Below are positions 36,901 to 48,266 of a stretch of DNA of 64,000 nt, one piece after another (position 1 is the stretch's first letter; the number at the start of each line of letters is the position of its first letter). Below the pieces are notes generated by a model, which worked only from the letters and a program-made list of their open reading frames with translations, was not told the DNA's origin and ran no database searches. The DNA comes from Certhia americana (taxonomy: Eukaryota; Chordata; Aves; Passeriformes; Certhiidae). The stretch is from positions 10,165,465-10,229,464 of the forward strand of contig CM031872.1 of assembly GCA_018697195.1 (NCBI GenBank), in the 5' to 3' direction. Made by a program: the position numbers and the translations under genes.

Positions 36901-39900
36901 CCAGCCACCCCCTCTGTGCTGTGCCAGCAGGGCTGGGACACAACCCTGCTTGGAGAGGTGAAAAAATACACAAAATCATTTTCTAGAGCAGTGGAAGCCC
37001 AAGAGCAAGAGCCAGTTTGGGTGAGGTGTGATGCATTGCCCTCCTGGCTAATTCCCTCTCTGAAGCATTAGCCATGGAAATGTGTGATGGACAGCAGTGG
37101 TGCAGACTGCCCGATTATCAGGGTGGGAGTTAGAAATACAGAAAGCAATCCCCGGGGTTTTCACCCCCTCTGCCTGACTGGAGCAGCACATTCCAGCTGT
37201 GAGAGAGCAATCAAGGCTCACTCCTTCCCCCAAGCCTCTCAGGAGCACTAAGAAAGGTCTGCACTGTACTCAGGGAGGCCAAGTTTTCACACCCCATTAG
37301 CCCAGATGGGATGAACTTCACTTCTCAGCTCACTCTCTGCTGACAGAGCTGACCAATTCATTTTTCCCCAGCTGAACAGTTTTCTCTTACAGAAATGCAA
37401 ATTCAGCAAAATATCATTTTTGTTGACATTTGTAATGGGAAATTATTGAAACACTTCATTTCCAGTTTAGCATTTGGCTGGTTCTGTCTCATCTGGCGTG
37501 AAGTAATCAAAACCCAGCAGAGAAGCCCTTGCCTCTTAAATCATTCACCAAAGTCTCCTTTCAAGGAGCCTGTCCTGAGATTCTTGAGATGAAATAAGAT
37601 GGAAGGTTGCCTTTCACCCAAAACTTTGAGAATCCTGCTTCCCATTTAACTTTAGAACTTCTTGGAATGAAACTATTGCTCCAGAAATTTGCATTTCTAG
37701 GGAGAAAATGTGTCTTGCAGCAGCTGAATCACAGAAAGGATGGTTTGACTCAAGGCTTTTAAAGAATTAACAGTTGCCACAACAGGACTCCCTCTTAGGA
37801 AGCCAAGGCGGTGCAGAGAGGAGTTGGTACAGGGAGTCCTGCGTGGTTCAGGCTTTTTATAGTGACAGATTTCTTTGCATAATGTATTTTGGGTGAAGTT
37901 TCAGGTTTATTTTGTACTTATCTGATGACAGAAAAGTATATGTTAAGTCTTTTAAAGAAAAAAAAAAAAAGGAAAAGAAAGGTTTGTTAATCAGCTTATT
38001 ACAGCCTTCCATGTCTAATAAAGCACTTATATGGCAGTAAACCTGGAATCCTATAGGAGGCTGCTGCAAAGTGACAGATTGAGGTCAGAGCTGTTCATGA
38101 GCAGCCAGATTGATTTGTGATGCATATCGATAGCAGAAATGGCATTGTTGTTTTACAGAAGAGCTCAGACAGTTGGACTATGCCAGGGCCATTAGAACAG
38201 CTGGGTACCCTGCTCTGAAGTACCTTGCCTCTGGCCAATGCCTGATATTTCAAATAAATTGGAGCTATTCCACAGCTAGTCACACAGTAGATGTGGTTTT
38301 GGCTCCTCAGCTCCCTTCACCCTAGCAACAAAGCTTAAATTTCCCAGTTAACTGCTGCTCCTTTAGGTGCAGACTTTGAAAACCACAGACATGGGATGGG
38401 TACAACCAGAGCTGTCTGCAGATCAGTTTTTAGATTTTCCTTCCTTTCCCTCTGTCACTGCCTAACTCTGTGACCATGGGCAACTCTTTCAACATCTGCC
38501 CCCTTTCTTGTCTTAAACAAATTCTTTTTAGAGCATAAGCTTGTTCTCTCTGTGTCATCTTGTTGGCTTTTGTGTTATTTCTTGTTCTGAATTTGTTGGC
38601 CTTTATTTTTATTAACTGGATCCTGTAATAAAAGTACAAGTAATGCTGAAGGAAACACTGTTCACTCTATAAAGATATCAGAGAGGTATAAAAACACTTT
38701 CTGAATGGAATTATACTGAAATGGTAAAAGCAATGGCTCCTGTCCAACATTTCCAGGGGCAGCAAAAATCCACCCTAAAAAACAGATGAAGGACTGGTCC
38801 ACCTTTATGGGACTGACCCTTGAAAATCCGCTGGGAACTTCAGCTGGTGCCACATGCATCTTCCTCTTAATTAGGGCTCTTCTGAGAGACTTTGTGACAC
38901 CAGATCTCCTTTTTCTTACATCTTAGTAAAATGCCAGCTCCTCTGGGCTCTCGGTGTGCGACTGAGGTCCCTCAGTGCTACATCAGAGATATTAATTCTC
39001 ATTAAGGGATGATGCAATCAGAGCTCATTTGGCCACGTGCTGTGCCCCTGGCTGGCTGCTGGGTGCACTGTGATGGTTTATATGGGGCTGAAAAGCTCTG
39101 TTCTCCTTCCATCACAGCTGCCCAGGCTCACCTGACCCAGCCGGCTGCTGAGATGAACAAAACAATTCAGCCTGACAAGTTGGGGGTTTGATCTTGGGAC
39201 TCCTGAGCCTTTGCAGCCCTGAGATTTGGGATTCTCCCTGCACCTCACCAGTTATTGAGAACTCTGAATTCCAGCCAAAAATAATATATGGGCATTATCG
39301 GAACTCTGAGGAGTTTCACAGTCCCTTTGACTTTCATGCATCTGCCACACACGTTCAGACCCTCAGTGTTGCAGCCCATCGTGCTCAGCACCTTGCAGGA
39401 CTGAGCCCTTCACTAATCCTCCTAAATCCAAGTCTATTGACTTTCAAAGCAACCCGCCAGGGTTTCTTATCTACATTTCCTGAATGAGCTGCTTACTTAA
39501 GCTGAGCCTTTTTGCATTAGTCTTCAACCAGAGTTGATTTTGAGCAATGAACATGATTAGATTTTCATATCAAGAGGGAGTGAAAGTCTGGAGATAGTTC
39601 ACAAGTCTCCTGGAGTGAGGTAGGAGTGATCTACCTTAATTGAGTAGCTTGTAAAAACACAAAAGGTCAGAATTAGTGTCTAAATCCAACTCAGGCAATA
39701 TCCAGGTTTTTTCTTTCTCATCCTGGAATGTGTCTTAACAGAACCCTGAGTCTAAACGTCTTAGGGAGGTTTGAAAGCTGGTTCTCAGCCCCTAGATGCC
39801 TGACATCTGTAGAATAGGATCCTGTCACCACATGGCAGAACAAGACTGAGTCCTAAACTACAGCACAACCCCAGGAGAAGAGAGATGCTGAATGAGGTCA

Positions 39901-41066
39901 AGGAGCCTGCTGTAATAAGGATTACTTCATCTCCAGGAAATCTCTGTTATGGGGGTCACCTTACCTCAAAATCAGGTGAAGACTGTCTTCCAGGCTGGAT
40001 TTGAGCATTTGGGATGTCCGAAGTCTGAAACAAAACCCACACTGGGTCAGCACAGCAGTGTACATCTTTAATAGGTCACTGTCACTGCCTGTGTGAGTGG
40101 GGCAGGAACTGGCCATGGAAATACAGCACACCTGGAATAACCATTCCCACACTGACATCCTCCTCATCTTCACACAAAGGCAGTGCTTAGGCATGACACT
40201 CCAGAGAGACTCTGGTCACAGTTCTGTGCAGGCTTTGCCATAGCAGGCACATATGCCATAGAGTGATAGATAGAGTGCTATCACTCCCTGTCCATTTTGG
40301 ACTCCATTTTTCTACCTATAAAATCAGAGCAGTCCTAAACTGACCATGTCTGTGTAAGTGGCACCCTCGTATTAATTCAGTGTACACCCAGGAATAAACA
40401 CAGTGAGGCTTGGATTGTCACAGAGCCCTCAAAATGTAGATGAATAGATAAATTAATCAGTGTCAATAATATACATATATCAAAACTTTACAAACACCTG
40501 CATATAGAAACACACAAGGTGTTGAATTGTGTTCCTGTGTTTCTGATGTCAGAGTCAGCCTCTTGAATTCAGCAGCACCATAATCCAGGTGTTCTTTCCT
40601 CTGTTCCTGGCAGCAGCTTTGAGAACTCCTGACCTTCAGCTCCCCTTGGCACACCCTGTTTGAGGAGATGTGTGAGCATCTTGGAAAATCACCCCAGCTG
40701 AACTTCTCTTTCCTACTCAGACAAATCTATGTTCTAGACACCATGACTGATGGGAACTCAGATTCTCAAAAAGTAATATCCCTCCCACATTTGTTAGTCA
40801 AGAAATCTTGATATTAAAATGATTTTTTATGCCTGAAATTTCAGCCAAAATGATGCAGTTGGACATTTTCTATTGGAAGCTCTTGTGTAGTTAAAAATTA
40901 AGGTTTCTCACAGTGATTTATCACTGGCAAAATCAGTCCTAATAAACAAAATGAGTTGGTTCACTTTTCCCATTTTGTTGTTTGATTTTTTTTTTGTTCC
41001 GTTTGAATAGTTTGACTTTTTCAGCATTAAAATACCATTTTAAGCTGTTCTTCCATGATGTGTATT
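33943..41066. other. Intergenic DNA, nothing recognised as a gene
   Basis: A long repeat-poor stretch. A small duplication CCCTGAATTCCCTGAATTC lies at about 34141-34159, and an A run at about 37959-37971. Short open frames at 34652-35266 (+, 204 aa) and 36661-37071 (+, 136 aa) have no recognisable domain. Confidence 0.5.
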
Positions 41067-41090
41067 TTATATATATATATATATATATAA
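41067..41090. repeat. (TA)n microsatellite
   Basis: About eleven TA dinucleotides followed by an A run. Confidence 0.9.
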
Positions 41091-41450
41091 AAAAACATCT
41101 AATGGGTTTGCTTTGTTCATCATTGAGCCAAAACTGAAATAAGGAGGTGATGAGAGACAAGATGGGCTGGGGGAGTGAAAGGAGTCTTCCCTGAGCACTG
41201 AGGTCAGTATTCCAATTTCTTTTATACCTGCCCGTATCTCTTCAGGGTCACCTCACCAGGTCTCGCTCCTCCACAGATTCTGCTGCCCTGCTGATTTTTT
41301 TCCAGCTCTATCTTTTCTAGTTCTCTTGGGGAGGAACCCACGGCCTGTTTTTTCAAGGGCTCTACACAAGGTCAAATTTTCTTCTTGACTTACAAGCAAG
41401 TGTTGGAGGTGGACAGAAGCCACCTGGAGATTGCATTGATGTACAATGAC

Positions 41451-41487
41451 AAATAAATAAACGAACAAACAAATAAATAAATAAATT
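41451..41487. repeat. (AAAT)n / (AAAC)n microsatellite
   Basis: AAATAAATAAACGAACAAAC followed by AAATAAATAAATAAAT: an interrupted tetranucleotide array. Confidence 0.9.
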
Positions 41488-44400
41488 ATAAACACTCAGG
41501 ATGGGGACACAAGGATGGGTAACAGTCCCTGGGGCTGTTCCTGAAGATATCTTTAACATCCAAGGGGCAGAGATTTGGATAATTTGCTTTTTTTTTTTTC
41601 TTGTTACATTGAAGGAATGTATTTGTACAAAGCACCCATCTTGTTCCTGTTAAAAATTCAGGAGGAAGGACTTAAGTGTACAACAAGGCCTTTAGATAGC
41701 ATTTTAGTCCTCACTGATTTCCATATTTATTTAATTCACAGATGACTAATAGTTCTGGTGACATTAGGAGAAGATTTAGAATAAGGCAAAGAAATTGTGA
41801 GGGTGAGATAATTGATATGTGCATTCTTGGCCAAGAAGTCTATAATCTGACTGGTTCCAGCAGGGTTAATCTATAATTTCAAATTATGCAGGGTAGAAAG
41901 AACATGGAAGTGTCTCCCCCATGACCTCCTTATGCCCTATGTCCCTTCAGCCTGTCCCCAAAACACTCCCCACAGACCATCCTCCTGTGTCTCTGCTCCC
42001 AGACTTGCAGCATCTCCTCCTTGGGCCATTTCTTCCTTTCAGTGAGGGGAAATTCCTCAAGGAAAGTGTTTCAGGATTCCGAGCACAGGGCTGGGATTGG
42101 CACCCAGCGTGTCTCCTGCAGCACTGGGACTGAGCAGCCAGGCTGGGGATCCTGCTACCCCCCATGTGCAGGAGGCACCATCTGCCAAATGTCCTCCTGA
42201 GCCACAGCTTAGCAAGTGGGCTAAAGAGCTAAAAACAACATCTCATCCATGGCAGCTGAAGTCCATCACAGCTTGCTTACAGGATTCTGGCTCAGAAGGG
42301 AGGCTGGGCAAGTGGCCAAGAAGCCTCTCTTACTTGCCCCTATTTCCCTTTGGAGAAAGGGATTCCTGGCTTGGCACGGCCTGAGATGGTTTTAGGGAGC
42401 AGGATGGCTTTAGGGAGCATTGGAGTTCCCTCATCCCAGGTGCAGCTCACCCCATCAGGTGCAAACTCCATTAATTGGATTTTCCAGGGCCTTGGGGCTG
42501 CTCTTGACTTCCTTCAGGTCACTGACACAGCCTTGGAAGCTCAAAAAGCAGCAGATTCTTTGTGTTCTCCTATGCAAGAGCAGCCAGGCTTCCTGGGAAG
42601 GGAAGGGGGCAAGAAAAAGGGGAAATTATCTCCATCCTTTATCTATTTCTCTGCTTGCTGCCCCCTCCTCATTCTTGTCCACCTCCTTCTCATCCCTTCA
42701 AGAGGACATTTCTGCTCCAGAATGGGGCTGTTCTTGGAACTGTGCAGGGGTCACTGGGCCTGTCTGGAGGGGGTCTCTGGGGTTGTGCCCTTTGCCTCTG
42801 AGGAGGCCAAAGCTGCTGATTCGTCCTGACGATTCCATGTGATAGCTAATTAATGTCCTCCCCACGTTTCCATGGCAACTTCATGCTGTGCTCTTAGCCC
42901 TGATCCAAATGGACATTCTGCACACTCCTGAAGCCTTAGCATCAGCATGTTAATAGGACTTGCTGACATCTTTTGCTTTCTGCCACACTGGCTGGTGAGT
43001 CTAAATTTGAATAATTTAGAAAGAGCAGATTTCTTAGGAAGCTCCCAATGAATTCCTGTCACGTGACTGGAGGAAAATGGTCCCAGAAGTCTTCTGCATC
43101 TGAAGAGAAGCAGGATTCTGCCCTACCTGCTGTCTTTTCTATGTGCCGGCTTTGGGACACCTGGCATTGGCTTTTCTTTTTTTTTTTCTTTTTTCTCTCT
43201 GGGTTGTTTGGAAGCTCCAGCTTTCATGTAGTCCCTACTTTAATGACAGCAAAGGACAAGCATGTGTGGGAGCATCTCTCTATCAGCTGAGCTGGACAGT
43301 CTGGGTTTTGTTCTCATAGTCAGAGAATGGTTATTCTGACTTGAGAGTATGAACATCCCTTTTACAATGAAACTCTTCAACAATACCCACTGATCATGCA
43401 GGTTAGTGGGGCAAGTTTTATGGTGAAGGGGTTCTTTGGGTCCCACCTAATACTGCTCTGTTAATTACCCTCTATTCCAGTCACTGTCTTGTCAAATACA
43501 TTTTTATCACCATCATTTCCTCAGGAGCCCATTGACCCCACTGTAGCACTGCTGTGGCCTCTCTGGGGGATCTGAAATGCTTTATCATGCTGAGACAGAT
43601 GTCAGATGCCTCCACATCTCCTGTTGCCTGCAGAATTCCCTAAACCAAACCTGGGGGCTGTTTCTGGATCTGGCTGTCACAGGCTACCCCTGACCTGGGG
43701 AGAGACTTTTGAGAATGGGCAGTGGAAGCAGAGCACATGCCCTGTTTAATTTATTTCCTAGCATCAGAAGCAATCATCCACATTTGATTGGCTTGTTTGT
43801 TTTTGTTTTTTTTTCTCCATCTTCTCAGTGAGCCAAAAATGGTGGTTGAGCTGCCAAATAACTTCATCTCCCCTATCTTGAAGGGCATGGGAGTTTATTC
43901 TTGACATTTTTGCTGCATTCCTTCACAAAATTTCATGTAGCCATGTTGGAACGTGGCTCCACTTCGTGGTGTTGATGTGCCATCATATCCAGGTACACTC
44001 CCAAGGTGAGTTCCCTATGCTGACAGCACCTCTATGCCAAAACTCCTTCCCTCTCCTCCCACTGCAGTTTCCCCTCTACCAGCCACAATGGGAATATTCC
44101 CCCATGTGCCTCTCTCAGCTCCTCACCATCCACTTGGCTCTGGGTGGGCCAGCCAGGATTTGATGTTGTCTTGGCACCCAAACCCTTGCTTTAGGTTTAT
44201 GGATTCTCCCCCATTTCTGAGGGCAGTAAATGCTGGGGCTGCTCATCCCAAAGCATCATTAAAGATACATGAGGCCAATTGATTTGACCCCTCCCAGTGC
44301 CACAAACACCAGGAGAGATGGAGGTAATGTGCTGCCAGTTACCCTGCAATTAAATCTGAGAATTAATTGCAGCTTCTTTGGCTTCTACTCACCAGACCTG

Positions 44401-46699
44401 GATTCTTATCTCAAAGAAAGGAATTTATCGAGCTAATTTCACTCCGTGTTGGCACAGCCACTATCCCCAGCCAGGAGCAAATCCCATCACTGCATGCAGG
44501 CTGCAGCCTGGGCTGCTCAGAAGCAGCAGTCAGTATTTTTAGAGCTATAACCATAGTTCTTTCAAGTGTCAGCTCTTTGGGTCATACATGTAATTTAAAC
44601 AGTATATTTCTATTCCCTGCTTAGATGGATGTAACTGTCAGGAACATTATTTCTACTGATAATTACAAATTTGACATTCATTTCCCATGAATACTCTCTA
44701 CTATTTGCTTAAAACTCACCTCCATGCATACGATTGCTGCCAAATGTTCTCTTATCAGAAAGCTGAGGCAGAAATGTCACATCTATAAAGAACACTCTTG
44801 GAATGCTGTGGTCTAATATGATTTTCTGCTACACAAAGCAAAGACCGAGCAAATGAAAAACAAACACTGGGAAAAATGGGCAGCCTGAGGCCTCCTGTGT
44901 GGACTGACCAGGGGAGAGAGAGATCTTGATACAAGGTAGGGGAAAAAAGCTACTGCTAAAGGAAATGTCCCTGAAAACATCCTTGCTGTTTAGTTCACCC
45001 AGCTCTTCTTTTGACAACCATTCTTGGACAGACAGACTTTTATAACTAATCCCCCTTTTTGGGGTTTTACTGATTATACCCAAATTGCTTCTCTTATGCC
45101 CTCAATTGGTAGCTCAGCAGGAGAGTTCAGTGAATGTGTATTTTCTTTAAGGTATCCAGTTCCTTGTTAGGAAATTTGGATGAGACCAGCCTAAATCATA
45201 CAAATAAATCTGAAACCAGCCTTAATTGCCCAAGTCCCTGGTGTGATATGACCAACACCACAATTATTCAGGTCTTTCCAGAACTGATGCTACTCTCAAA
45301 ATCTCAGCCAAAGTCTTCAAATAAAGTCAAAATTCCTACAAGACTATTTGGAGCTTAGTTGAATCAACGTGGTAAATCTTGAGCCAAACCTGTATCTTGG
45401 TATTTGGATCAGGACTGTGCCCCTTGCTCAGCCCCAGGATTCTCCTCCAGCTCTGGAAGCCATCAGGATCAGAGATTTATTTCTCCCTTTCTGGAGGGTA
45501 GGAGTTCCAGTCTCTCACTAGCACTTCTCAATCAACTTCAACTAAATAAAAACAGTGAAATTAAGAGAAACACCTCACTACTCACCTCCCACAGTGCTCA
45601 GGCTTCATCACCCAGCTCAGCTGATCCTTCACTCACACACTCCATTCAACATCCTATTTTTTCTTTAAATCCGAACATGTCCACACACATTCCAAAAAAT
45701 TTTACCCACCTTTTGGTTATTTCAGTATTTTTTTGATACTCAATTCTTTTTAATTTGGCTTTATCCTTGCAAACTCAGGATAGGTTTGGTTGTTGTGCTC
45801 TTCCCTCCCACCCCTCCCTTCCACTAATTTTGCATATATTTTAATAAAATGTTCTCATATATTTGCTTTTTTTTTTTTTTTTTTTTTTTTGGTGGACAAA
45901 GTGTAAGTGAGACAAGGATATTATTCACAGCCACAGAAACATAAGAAAGTAAAAAGATTTTTTTTTTCCTTTCCCAGTGAACAAAAATGACCTATGTATC
46001 CTTCAGTGCCTCCAGTTTTTCCTTGGAAATGTGTTCCCTTGCATTGTGCTTTAGTTTTTGTGGTGATGGGGGTTACCCAGCGCTACTGGAAAACCCAGCA
46101 CCTGAGGCAGAAAGACAAACTCAGCTTTGCCTTTATGATTTTGGCTTTCTCTGTTTTAGGGACTATGTAGAAGGGCCTGAAAGATGAGTGAGTGAAGATT
46201 ACAGTGCTCCTCTGGCACCACTGAAGGCAGCACCAGCCCAGCACAGACTGCAGGACAAGCTAAACAACCCAACACATCCCATCTTCCAGCATCTGCTGAG
46301 CCTCTCCCTCTGCTGGAACCTCTTCCAAGATGGAAATCCCAAAGGACACCTGAGCCCTTCACCCACCCTCCACCTTTTCTGTGTGGTTGCATGAAGCAGA
46401 AATCAGCTTTGCTCCCCAAGGGCTGCCATCCCCTCCTGTCCTCCAGCAAAGCTCAGCACAGGCTGTGGGAATAACTCAACATAAATCTGGCATAAATCTC
46501 AACAGAAGAAATATCTTTTATCTTTAACCATTTACTCCCACTCTAGGAATAATGGTAGCTCTTTTACATTTATGTATAACTCTTGTTTGTTTTTTTGTTT
46601 GTTTGCTTTGCTTTTTTTTTTTTTTTTTTATGTCTCTTTGTCTTGGCACCTGCATAGCAGAAAACTTGACAGTTCAGTACAGAAGTTTGCCCCTCTCTC
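41488..46699. other. Intergenic DNA immediately downstream of BRINP1
   Basis: T tracts at about 43170-43190, 45867-45890 and 46612-46629. The segment 44590-44760 is AT-rich and unique-looking. No gene or named transposon recognised. Alternative, longer 3' UTR forms of BRINP1 could extend into this stretch: another minus-strand AATAAA lies at 45476-45481. Confidence 0.5.
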
Positions 46700-46709
46700 T
46701 GCTCCTCCC

Positions 46710-46715
46710 TTTATT
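46710..46715 (-). terminator. BRINP1: Candidate BRINP1 poly(A) signal AATAAA
   Basis: TTTATT on the plus strand, AATAAA in the transcript sense, about 410 nt after the stop codon. That distance suits the short 3' UTR I recall for this gene in mammals. A closer AATAAA at 47046-47051 sits within the A-rich tract only about 75 nt after the stop and is less likely to be the main site. The downstream GU-rich element is weak. Confidence 0.4.
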
Positions 46716-47125
46716 TCTCTGCTGTCCCTGAGGACACGCAAGCAACACCCCCAAGGTCAAGAGAGAGTACGGTGTTACCCTTTTATGACGGATTATAGAA
46801 ATAACAAACATGCCTGACAGTTTTATACAGCTGCTAGAACGGGTTTAGTTTTCAACAAATGAAGAATTTCCTCTTTTTGTTTTTCCTCTTTTGTATATTA
46901 ATTACATTTTACAAATCTCATTTTTCCCCTTTTCTTTTCTTTCCTTTCCCCCCACTTTTCCTTCTTCCTTTTTATGTTTTTTTTTGTCATTCTTTTTCTT
47001 TTTTCTTTTTTTTTCTTTTTTTCTTTTTTTTTTTTGTTTGTTTGTTTTATTTTTTTGTTCTTTTTTTTTGTTTTTTTATACAGCAAAAGGCTCGATCACC
47101 AAGGTGTCCATTGCTAAGTCCAGGG
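46716..47125 (-). other. BRINP1: BRINP1 3' UTR with long A/G-rich tract
   Basis: Directly follows the TAA stop. From about 46917 to 47085 the transcript strand is almost only A and G with a few breaks (AAACAAACAAAC near 47035-47050). The first ~40 nt after the stop are unique sequence. The 3' limit assumes use of the signal at 46710. Confidence 0.6.
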
Positions 47126-48266
47126 TTAGCAGAGTTTGGCTGTCATCTGGTCGGACTGTTTGAGGATCTCGGTGTTGTACAGGTCCAGGGCGTGGTTCAC
47201 TCGGATGATCTCGCTGTTGGTGAGCTTCAGGCGGTGCTTGAGCATACAAGAGAACAGATCCAGCTGGGGCTTCCCCGGGGCCACCGGAGGCGCCAGGCGG
47301 TTGATTCGGTCCCGAATATCCAGCAGCAAGAGCATGACGGAGGAGGAGGAGTAGAACTGCCCGCCCTGCGTGTAGGACTGGTTGACCTGCTGCACGGCGC
47401 TGCGCAGGAGGTCAGCGTTGAAGCGCAGGCTGTAGCCGTAGACCTGCACATCGGAGATCTTGATGTAGAACTGGCGCTTGGTGGGGTCGGAAAGGTCCAC
47501 AGGCCCTTGGCCAGTCTCGTTGCGCAGGAGGGAGGGCAGCCGAGTCCGGCTGCGTAGGTAGATGTGGACGGTCTCAAAAAAGGTTTTCCACCGGTTGCCC
47601 AGCAGCAGGGTCCAGTTGTAGCACTGGCTGTTTTGGAGGCGGATTTTCTCCCAGCGCGGGTAGCCGTACTCCCCGAAGGGCATGTTCCAGCCCTCCGAGT
47701 GGCTCCCGCTGAAGGGGTTGACGTAGACAAAGAACATGGGGTCTAGGCTGCTGTTACGCATCTGGCAGATGCGCATGGAGATCCCGATCACCATGTGGAT
47801 GAAGTCCATCCGGTTCTTGTTGCTCTTCAAGGTGAGGGACATGCGCTTGCGCCACCGCGGGTCGAAGAAGGTGTCCAGGCGGATCTCATTGCTAATGAAA
47901 GTGGTGTGTACGTAGAGGCGAGAGTCCATCTTCTGCAGCAGGTACTTCAGCTCCAGGTCCTGGAAGTCCAAGTCCGTCTCAAAGCTGATGAACTGCTCGC
48001 TCCGCTCCGAGTCCACATTCTGGGGCTCGCAGCGGCCTCGGTAAAGCTTATAGCCCTTGTTGCACGAGCCACAGAGGGAGATGTTGGCAAGGCTGCACAT
48101 GGCACAGCTGTTGTTGCCCCCAATGATGCAGGGGATGGGGCGCTGGCACAGGCTGGTGCCACCGTGGCAAACACAGCTCCGCTGGCTTTCCAGAAAGGTC
48201 CCCCAGAACCCGTTCTCGTTGCAGTAGAGCAGGGACTGGACTCGGGTAAGCCATTCCTGTATCGTC
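47126..48266 (-). CDS. BRINP1: BRINP1 terminal coding exon (probable exon 8)
   Basis: Encodes about the last 380 residues (roughly 382-761 of the protein) and ends in TAA at 47128-47126, after the C-terminal TAKLC. The acceptor is CATCTGCAG, with the exon starting at 48266. The first base completes a split Arg codon (AG|G), giving LPRER-TIQEW across the junction. The first third is cysteine-rich (CNENG, CVCHGG, CGSCNKG, RGRCEP), then comes the BRINP-specific C-terminal domain. Likely N-glycosylation sites NNS, NIS, NSS, NWT, NET and NQS fit a secretory-pathway protein. It is much more GC- and CpG-rich than the flanking introns, which leaves long antisense and shadow frames open. No frameshift or premature stop is present. 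A methionine inside the exon at 48100 is not a start. Confidence 0.97.

Noticed and set aside
36485..37071. Overlapping 103- and 136-aa plus-strand frames
   Set aside because: No family resemblance and competing frames on both strands; could be an old repeat but I cannot name one.
47046..47051. AATAAA about 75 nt after the BRINP1 stop
   Set aside because: Lies inside the A-rich tract where the hexamer is expected by chance; kept only as an alternative to the signal at 46710.
46859..47557. 232-aa plus-strand frame antisense to the BRINP1 end
   Set aside because: Starts inside the T-rich 3' UTR (Phe-rich N-terminus) and then mirrors the GC-rich exon; a shadow of the real coding strand.
47227..47730. 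167-aa minus-strand frame within the BRINP1 terminal exon
   Set aside because: Alternate frame of the true coding exon, Ser/Thr/Ala/Cys-rich as expected from a shifted reading.
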